From Desulfobacterales bacterium (GTDB lineage Bacteria; Desulfobacterota; Desulfobacteria; Desulfobacterales; QNYZ01): 5,098 nucleotides of DNA. The stretch is taken from positions 1-5,098 of the forward strand of contig JAOZUU010000244.1 in the NCBI GenBank assembly GCA_029938515.1, read 5' to 3'. Position numbers and translations under genes: made by a program. Positions 1-5,098 of this stretch are shown here, piece after piece. The stretch's first letter is position 1. Every line of letters starts with the position of its first letter. The notes under the pieces were generated by a model. The model ran no database searches and was not told the DNA's origin. It saw only the letters and a program-made list of their open reading frames with translations.

Positions 1-99
1 GCCACGTCGCCACATTTTTTGACAAATAGACTGATTCCTGATAGCAGCAACACTGGCGGCTAAGATACCGATTACCAACTGATTACCCAAGCGAACAAT
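1..99. other. Upstream leader region without a recognisable gene
   Basis: The frame of the downstream gene is closed by a TAA at 61-63, and the other two + frames close at 20-22 and 27-29. Up to 20 residues could be the tail of an upstream gene ending at 63, but nothing in that peptide is recognisable. The stretch contains the candidate promoter and the 10-base motif CAACTGATTA at 76-85, which recurs ahead of the next gene. No strong Shine-Dalgarno sequence precedes the ATG at 100; the best is a weak AAG at 89-91. Confidence 0.5.
19..47 (+). promoter_or_regulatory. Possible sigma70-type promoter upstream of the debranching enzyme gene
   Basis: A perfect -35 hexamer TTGACA lies at 19-24. With a 17-base spacer the -10 position is 42-47 (TAGCAG), which matches only three of the six TATAAT positions. 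Transcription would then start near 54, leaving a leader of about 45 bases before the ATG at 100. The T-run at 15-20 just upstream could be the tail of a terminator of a gene outside the window, but its stem is not visible. The weak -10 makes this only a candidate. Confidence 0.3.
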
Positions 100-3000
100 A
101 TGAATATCAGTAATGACCTAATTCAGGCACCGGCGCCGGAGCACCATCTGTTAAGATTTCGAGGCGACCTTGAGACCTTCGAACTGAAGCTGTCCAGCCC
201 TATGGAAGGGACCGCGTGGATACGTACCAACCTGGGCCATGCGAACATCATCCGCCGGGAAATTATCGCCAATATCGACCAGGGCGTCCAACCCCTGAAC
301 CGCTCCTGGTTCGATATCCCCATGACAAGGATCACCAGACAGCATTACCGGGTGACGCTCCCCTTATGCGATGTGGGTCACTTTGAAGCCAAGTGTTATT
401 TTATAAAAACCGGTGAATCGGCCCCGCTATGGCCCCCCGGGACCAACACCCACATCAACGTGGAACCGGCCGATACCTGCGGCGCGAATATTATTTACAA
501 CGCGTTTGTCCGCCAATTCGGACCCAACAAGGACGGCGGGTTGGAGAAGACCGACCGGCAAGACCTGATCAAACCGCTGGATGAGGCCGGGTATACCGTC
601 ATCCCGCCATCGGGTACATTTCGTGACCTGATCGCCGAGCTGGATTTTATCATCGGCAAGTTGGGATGCCGGATCATTCAGCTGCTACCCGTTCACGCCA
701 CGCCCACGACCTATGCCCGCATGGGACGATTCGGCAGCCCTTACGCCGCCCTCAATTTTATGTCCGTCGACCCGGCCCTGGCCGTGTTCGATCCGGCCGC
801 AACGCCCACCGAACAGTTCATTGAATTGATCGACGCTGTTCATGCCCGGGAGGCGAAAATCGTCATGGATATCGCCATTAACCATACCGGCTGGGCAGCC
901 CGGTTGCACGACTCCCATCCCGAATGGCTGGTACGGGATCCGGACGGCCGTATTGAAATGCCCGGTGCCTGGGGCGTTACCTGGGCGGATTTGACACGGC
1001 TTGACTATTCCAAAAAAGATCTTTGGCGATACATGGCCCGCATTTTTCTGCGCTGGTGTCGCCGGGGTGTGGACGGTTTTCGCTGCGATGCCGGATACAT
1101 GATCCCCGAGCCGGCCTGGCAATATATTGTCGCCCGGGTGCGGGAAGAATATCCGGATACGGTATTTTTCTTAGAAGGGCTGGGCGGCCTCATTGCCGTG
1201 ACCCGCAATCTGCTCAACCGGGCCAATCTGAACTGGGCCTATTCGGAACTCTTCCAGAATTATGACCGCGGCCAGATTGAACATTACCTGCCCGAAGCCA
1301 TAAAGATCTCGCAAACTGACGGTGTCATCGTTCATTTTGCCGAGACCCATGACAACAATCGCCTGGCCGCCCGTTCCAAAACCTGGGCGCGGCTGCGTAC
1401 CGCTCTGTGTGCCCTGACATCCCGTCACGGCGCTTTTGGATTCACCAACGGGGTAGAATGGTTTGCCGACGCCAAGATCGATGTCCACCGGGCGCCGCCG
1501 CTGAACTGGGGGAGCGCCGACAACCAGGTGGACCACATTCGCCGTCTGAACCTGATCCTGAGGACCCACCCGGCCTTTGCCGACCGGGTCGATCTCGCCA
1601 TGGTGCCGGAAGGCCCGGGAAATTTTCTAGCCCTTCACCGGTTTCATCGGGCGACGAATCACCACCTGCTGGTGCTGGCCAATCTGAGTGACGAAAACCC
1701 CGCCCGAGGGTGCTGGAATAGTGAAATTGCCCGGTTAAACCGATCGAAGCTATGGGATTTAATCACCGGCCAAACGGTGGCGGTTCATCGCGAGAACGGC
1801 CATCCGGCGATTGATCTCGATCCGGGCCAGATTCTCTGTCTGAGCGATGATCCCGCCGATCTAAAGCGGATCGGTCAGGATGCCGATCGACCCCTGGCCT
1901 GCCTTCCCCGGCGAATCGAGGCCCAGTGTTTCCGGGCCAAAGCCCTGGATGTCCATCGATATTATCACGGAATGAAGGATCTCGGCGATTTGGACCTGGA
2001 ACTATTGGTTGAACAATTACGACAGGACCCAGATAAATTCTGCCGCCGATTGCATCCCGCCGGTGAAACGCCCGGGGTGATTCGCTGGCACTGGCCCACT
2101 GATCAGCGTCGGGAAGTGATGGTGCCGCCGGACCATTTTCTTCTGGTCCTGGCACCGACCCCTTTCCGGGTCCGGATTGCCAGGGGCCGGCGGACGCTTG
2201 TTCAGGAAACGAGCCTCACTCTGGCCAACGGACATCATTTCGCCCTCTTTACGCCGCTACAGGCGCCGTCCAAAAACCATCGCCAGCATACTTTGTCTCT
2301 CAGCGTTCATGAACCCAAAAAGACCCGGCATGGCGAAGGAACCCTGCTTTTTCTGGCGTCCGGTGACCCGAAACCGGTCGATCGTCCCTATTCCCGGCGC
2401 GAGATTGCCACCCAGGGGGGGATCTACCTGGATACCAACGGCCGGGGGGGGATGCTGCGGGCATCGATCCGCTGGGGCGAGATAAACAGCCGCTACGATG
2501 CGCTGCTTGCCGCCAACTTGAATCCCGATTATCCCGAGGATCGCTGGATCATGTTTACCCGCTGCCGGGCCTGGATCGTATTTCAGGGCTATTCCACTGA
2601 GATCAACGGCGACTGTCTGGATCACTTCGATTATGAGATCGGACGGGGGGGGCGCTGGCATTATAAGATCCCCACCGGTCAGGGCGAACACATCCGACTC
2701 ACCATTGCCGCCGCCATGGTCCCCGATAAGAATGCCATGGCGCTGGTATTTTATCGATTATCCAGTGAGGGGGATTCCGGTCGGCTCAGCGATAATCAAC
2801 CTGTCCGTCTGATTCTGCGTCCCGATGTGGAAGATCGCAGCTTCCATGACACCACCAAGGCCTACACTGGACCGGAACACCTTTTTCCCTCTGCCCTTAC
2901 GACCCATGAACAGGGATTTGATTTCGCGCCCGTATCCGACCGGCGGCTCGAGATGACGGTCCGGCGGGGAACATTTGTCCGTGAACCGCAATGGCGGTAC

Positions 3001-4410
3001 ATGGTGCACCGCCCTCTGGAGGCCGAGCGGGGACTGGATTCCGACTCGGACCTGTTCAGCCCCGGTTATTTTGAGTCATCCCTGACAGGTGGCGACCATG
3101 AAATATTATCCGCCGGTATATCCGAACCGGTTGCGGCCCAGGCGGGGTTCACCGGGCCATTGGTCCAGTTCGCCGCCCAGACGCTCGAGGGGGATAACCA
3201 CCAATCGCCCCTGGTAAAAATCCTGACTGCTGCGCTTGATCAGTTTGTAGTCAAACGGAAAAACGGCCTGAGTGTGGTAGCCGGTTATCCCTGGTTTCTC
3301 GATTGGGGTCGGGATTCGCTCATCGTGGTCCGGGGATTGATTGCCGCCGGCCGTTGTTCCGCCGCGCGGCGGATTTTAACTCAATTCGGCCGCTTCGAGC
3401 AGAATGGGACCATTCCCAATATGATTCGTGGGGACAATGCGGAAAACCGGAATACCTCTGATGCACCCCTGTGGCTATTCACCGTCTGTGCCGATCTGAT
3501 GCGTGCCGAGAAAAACAACAGTTTCCTGCAGGCCGATTGCGGCGGACGTTCCATGGATCAAATCCTCTTGTCCATCGGTAACGCCATGGTCGACGGGGCC
3601 CCGAACGGCGTCCGGATGGACCCGGAATCAGGCCTCATTTTCAGCCCGGTCCATTTTACCTGGATGGACACCAATCACCCGGCCGGCACCCCGCGCCAGG
3701 GATACCCGGTTGAAATCCAGGCCCTGTGGTACGCTGCCCTGGGCATCCTGGCAAAAATCGATCCTGACAATCATAAATGGGCCTCTCTGGCCGAACAGGT
3801 ACAAACGTCGATAATCCGGTATTTCTACCGGAAAGAGTCCGGGTATCTGGCGGATTGCCTCCACGCCGATCCGGGCGTTTCCGCGAAGAAAGCCGACCCG
3901 GACGATGCCCTGCGTCCCAACCAGCTCTTTACCGTCACCCTGGGCGCCATCGACGATCAAGATATCAGCCAACAAATCGTCACCGCCTGCCACGCGCTCA
4001 TTGTACCCGGCGCCATCCGCAGCCTGGCGGACCGCCCGGTTCGGCGGCCGATTCCAGTGGTTCATCACGACCGGACCCTCAATGACCCGCACCACCCTTA
4101 TCAGGGCCATTACGAAGGAGACGAAGACACTCGCCGCAAACCGGCCTATCACAACGGCACGGCCTGGACCTGGGTGTTTCCCACCTTTTGCGAGGCCTGG
4201 GCAATGGCCTGGGGCGAGGATGCCAAAGAAACCGCCCGGCACTTGCTGGCCAGTGCCATTCCCTTGATCCGGCGTGGTTGTGTCGGTCACCTGCCTGAAA
4301 TCGTGGACGGAGATTTTCCCCACCACCCGCGGGGATGTGATGCCCAGGCCTGGGGAATCAGTGAATTTTTACGCGTCTGGCAAATCTTAACCGCCCGGCC
4401 CGGAAAATGA
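100..4410 (+). CDS. Bifunctional-type glycogen debranching enzyme: GH13 module fused to GH133 amylo-alpha-1,6-glucosidase
   Basis: This 1436-residue protein has no signal peptide or membrane segment, so it is probably cytoplasmic. Residues ~15-125 form a beta-rich N-terminal domain resembling that of eukaryotic debranching enzymes. Residues ~128-490 are a GH13 barrel with all four conserved regions: D257-IAIN-H262, R328 with nucleophile D330 (GFRCDAGYM), acid/base E359 (FLEGLGG), and H417-D418 (ETHDNN). A beta domain follows to ~585, then an unassigned segment ~590-765. Residues ~768-1010 look like a bacterial GDE N-domain (NGRGG at 780-784). Residues ~1050-1436 are the GH133 catalytic domain: YPWFLDWGRD 1063-1072, NTSDAPLW with probable acid D1121, TPRQGYPVEIQALWY 1197-1211, RPNQLF 1272-1277, YHNGTAWTW 1350-1358, and probable base E1400 (PEIVDGD). 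The GH133 half should hydrolyse alpha-1,6 stubs. The GH13 half may be a 4-alpha-glucanotransferase or an amylase-type hydrolase; the sequence does not decide. ATG 100 is the only upstream start after the TAA at 61, and it keeps the N-domain whole. Confidence 0.93.
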   Translation: MNISNDLIQAPAPEHHLLRFRGDLETFELKLSSPMEGTAWIRTNLGHANIIRREIIANIDQGVQPLNRSWFDIPMTRITRQHYRVTLPLCDVGHFEAKCYFIKTGESAPLWPPGTNTHINVEPADTCGANIIYNAFVRQFGPNKDGGLEKTDRQDLIKPLDEAGYTVIPPSGTFRDLIAELDFIIGKLGCRIIQLLPVHATPTTYARMGRFGSPYAALNFMSVDPALAVFDPAATPTEQFIELIDAVHAREAKIVMDIAINHTGWAARLHDSHPEWLVRDPDGRIEMPGAWGVTWADLTRLDYSKKDLWRYMARIFLRWCRRGVDGFRCDAGYMIPEPAWQYIVARVREEYPDTVFFLEGLGGLIAVTRNLLNRANLNWAYSELFQNYDRGQIEHYLPEAIKISQTDGVIVHFAETHDNNRLAARSKTWARLRTALCALTSRHGAFGFTNGVEWFADAKIDVHRAPPLNWGSADNQVDHIRRLNLILRTHPAFADRVDLAMVPEGPGNFLALHRFHRATNHHLLVLANLSDENPARGCWNSEIARLNRSKLWDLITGQTVAVHRENGHPAIDLDPGQILCLSDDPADLKRIGQDADRPLACLPRRIEAQCFRAKALDVHRYYHGMKDLGDLDLELLVEQLRQDPDKFCRRLHPAGETPGVIRWHWPTDQRREVMVPPDHFLLVLAPTPFRVRIARGRRTLVQETSLTLANGHHFALFTPLQAPSKNHRQHTLSLSVHEPKKTRHGEGTLLFLASGDPKPVDRPYSRREIATQGGIYLDTNGRGGMLRASIRWGEINSRYDALLAANLNPDYPEDRWIMFTRCRAWIVFQGYSTEINGDCLDHFDYEIGRGGRWHYKIPTGQGEHIRLTIAAAMVPDKNAMALVFYRLSSEGDSGRLSDNQPVRLILRPDVEDRSFHDTTKAYTGPEHLFPSALTTHEQGFDFAPVSDRRLEMTVRRGTFVREPQWRYMVHRPLEAERGLDSDSDLFSPGYFESSLTGGDHEILSAGISEPVAAQAGFTGPLVQFAAQTLEGDNHQSPLVKILTAALDQFVVKRKNGLSVVAGYPWFLDWGRDSLIVVRGLIAAGRCSAARRILTQFGRFEQNGTIPNMIRGDNAENRNTSDAPLWLFTVCADLMRAEKNNSFLQADCGGRSMDQILLSIGNAMVDGAPNGVRMDPESGLIFSPVHFTWMDTNHPAGTPRQGYPVEIQALWYAALGILAKIDPDNHKWASLAEQVQTSIIRYFYRKESGYLADCLHADPGVSAKKADPDDALRPNQLFTVTLGAIDDQDISQQIVTACHALIVPGAIRSLADRPVRRPIPVVHHDRTLNDPHHPYQGHYEGDEDTRRKPAYHNGTAWTWVFPTFCEAWAMAWGEDAKETARHLLASAIPLIRRGCVGHLPEIVDGDFPHHPRGCDAQAWGISEFLRVWQILTARPGK

Positions 4411-4513
4411 TTTACACGACCGGGAAAATAAGGTAAATCTATTCCGCATTCAAACAATAACAACTGATTAGGTATCTGATATTTGAGAACAAAAAAACAA
4501 TAGGAAGGACAAT
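4411..4513. other. AT-rich intergenic spacer
   Basis: This 103-base gap has about 28% GC over 4441-4500, far below the flanking genes. It holds a 7-base inverted repeat (GATTTAC 4409-4415 / GTAAATC 4433-4439) and an overlapping CCCGG 4399-4403 / CCGGG 4420-4424 pair. Neither is followed by a T-run, so there is no convincing rho-independent terminator and read-through into the next gene is plausible. A second copy of CAACTGATTA lies at 4461-4470. I could not identify a confident promoter here, although the length and AT-richness would allow one. Confidence 0.6.
4502..4509 (+). promoter_or_regulatory. Strong ribosome binding site for the CBM48 protein gene
   Basis: The purine run AGGAAGGA ends four bases before the ATG at 4514 and contains two AGGA cores. 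It supports this start and contrasts with the weak site ahead of the debranching enzyme, suggesting the small protein is translated more efficiently. Confidence 0.7.
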
Positions 4514-4822
4514 ATGGCACTGGCAAAACGCTACTTAAAATCGAGACCTGTATGCAAGGTCACCTTTCGGCTTTCCAAAACAGTGGTTCAATCGGCCACT
4601 TATGTTCATCTGGTGGGGGAGTTTAACCAATGGAATATTATAAGTGCTCCCATGAAACGGCTGAAAAATGGTGATTTTACCCTGACGCTGGACCTTGAAC
4701 CCAAACGAGCGTATCAATACCGATACCTGATTGACCAGGTCCGGTGGGAAAACGACGAAAATGCAGATAAATATGTGCCGACACCATTCGGTGATTGTGA
4801 TAACTCGGTCGTCGTCGTTTAA
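4514..4822 (+). CDS. Stand-alone CBM48 / AMPK-beta-like glycogen-binding domain protein
   Basis: This is a 102-residue protein made almost entirely of one early-set (isoamylase N-terminal-type) beta-sandwich. Characteristic positions are visible: HLVGEFNQW at 32-40 with the conserved Trp at 40, the PM-x-R turn at 46-49, the G-x-F strand at 53-55, YQYRYLID at 67-74 followed by W78, and a C-terminal DNSVVVV strand at 96-102. AMPK-beta and debranching or branching enzymes use this fold to bind alpha-glucan; here no catalytic domain is attached. It lies 103 bases after the debranching gene and 20 bases before the phosphorylase gene, so it probably shares an operon with the latter. A role as a glycogen-targeting or regulatory partner is inference. 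Composition is about 46% GC (hand count over 4561-4800), lower than the debranching gene. No signal peptide is seen. Confidence 0.85.
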   Translation: MALAKRYLKSRPVCKVTFRLSKTVVQSATYVHLVGEFNQWNIISAPMKRLKNGDFTLTLDLEPKRAYQYRYLIDQVRWENDENADKYVPTPFGDCDNSVVVV

Positions 4823-4834
4823 CCGCCTATTGAT

Positions 4835-4840
4835 AGGAAA
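4835..4840 (+). promoter_or_regulatory. Ribosome binding site of the phosphorylase gene
   Basis: AGGAAA sits 2-7 bases ahead of the ATG at 4843, in the 20-base gap after the CBM48 stop codon. The spacing of the AGGA core to the start is short (four bases), the same as for the preceding gene. It supports the chosen start. Confidence 0.5.
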
Positions 4841-4842
4841 AG

Positions 4843-5098
4843 ATGAAACAATTTCAAACCTTTCGAGTATTCCCCAGGATACCCGAGCGTCTGGCCTTTC
4901 TGGAGATTTTATCCCGTAACCTGTGGTGGTGCTGGAGACCCCAGGCCAAGGAACTCTTTCGGCGGATTTCTCCGGCCTTGTGGGAAAAAATGGACCGTAA
5001 TCCATTACTTTTTCTTACCCGGGTTTCCCAATCCCGACTGGAGCAACTGGCCGAGGATGACAACTTCATTTCTCACATGGATGGCGTCAGAGAAGAGT
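4843..5098 (+). CDS. Alpha-glucan (glycogen) phosphorylase, N-terminal part, cut by the window edge
   Basis: Eighty-five complete codons are present and the frame is still open at the window edge. The visible part matches the start of GT35 alpha-glucan phosphorylases that carry the DUF3417 N-terminal domain: a PERLAFLEILSRNLWWCW segment at 14-31 (with the hallmark NLWW-x-W at 26-31), then ELFRRISPALWE at 37-48 and NPLLFL at 53-58. Full-length members are usually 700-850 residues, so the pyridoxal-phosphate-binding catalytic core lies outside the window. The expected reaction is phosphorolysis of terminal alpha-1,4 bonds giving glucose-1-phosphate, in the cytoplasm. The short gap after the CBM48 gene suggests co-transcription. 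The family call rests on the N-terminal domain only; this domain is rarely found elsewhere. Confidence 0.85.
   Translation, partial: MKQFQTFRVFPRIPERLAFLEILSRNLWWCWRPQAKELFRRISPALWEKMDRNPLLFLTRVSQSRLEQLAEDDNFISHMDGVREE

Noticed and set aside
1..63. Possible C-terminal tail of an upstream gene ending at TAA 61-63
   Set aside because: Only 20 residues, with no recognisable motif; all three frames close early, so no frame is favoured.
685..1122. A 145-codon - strand open frame, with others of similar size at 1171-1569, 1763-2155 and 2257-2691
   Set aside because: All are antisense shadows of the debranching gene, with low-complexity Pro/Gly/Arg-rich translations and no family resemblance.
3628..4326. 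A 232-codon open frame on the - strand
   Set aside because: It lies entirely antisense to the conserved GH133 catalytic domain, shows no recognisable motif, and is expected from the high-GC codon usage of the real gene.
4399..4439. Rho-independent terminator after the debranching gene
   Set aside because: The stems are only 5 and 7 base pairs with long loops, and no T-run follows.
4449..4478. Promoter in the intergenic spacer (TTCAAA ... TATCTG, 18-base spacing)
   Set aside because: Both hexamers match the consensus poorly (the -10 in three of six positions), and in such AT-rich DNA this is expected by chance.
4731..4919. A 62-codon + strand frame overlapping the CBM48 end and the phosphorylase start
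   Set aside because: It is out of frame with both recognised genes, and its translation shows no conserved features.
4535..5005. A 156-codon - strand open frame spanning the CBM48 gene and the phosphorylase start
   Set aside because: It is opposite two genes with clear family signatures and good ribosome binding sites, and its translation has no recognisable features.

Overview
The window looks like part of a bacterial glycogen (alpha-glucan) utilisation locus, with all genes on the + strand. The large gene is GC-rich (roughly 58-65% in the lines I counted) and the intergenic DNA is AT-rich. The protein signatures (a long bacterial debranching protein, a tiny free-standing CBM48 protein, and a DUF3417-type alpha-glucan phosphorylase) suggest an anaerobic bacterium such as a Desulfobacterota/deltaproteobacterial lineage. 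That placement is an inference from family memory; no taxonomic marker is present.

Layout: 1-99 is a short non-coding leader, or the tail of something upstream, with a possible promoter. 100-4410 encodes a 1436-residue two-enzyme protein. Its N-terminal half is a GH13 (alpha-amylase superfamily) module with a complete catalytic set. Its C-terminal half is a GH133 amylo-alpha-1,6-glucosidase module, also with intact motifs. The order resembles the eukaryotic bifunctional glycogen debranching enzyme, but the GH13 signature motifs differ from the eukaryotic ones. 4411-4513 is an AT-rich spacer without a convincing terminator. 4514-4822 encodes a 102-residue CBM48/AMPK-beta-like glycogen-binding protein with no catalytic domain. 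4843 to the window edge is the first 85 codons of an alpha-glucan phosphorylase (GT35) with the DUF3417 N-terminal domain.

Together the genes fit one cytoplasmic pathway. The phosphorylase would shorten outer chains to limit-dextrin stubs, and the debranching protein would rearrange and/or hydrolyse the branch stubs. The small CBM48 protein may tether enzymes to the polysaccharide or modulate them. No mobile element, tRNA, rRNA or CRISPR array was seen. The most interesting points are the eukaryote-like double-enzyme architecture with divergent GH13 motifs, an unassigned middle domain, three long poly-G tracts inside the coding frame, and the stand-alone CBM48 gene next to the phosphorylase.
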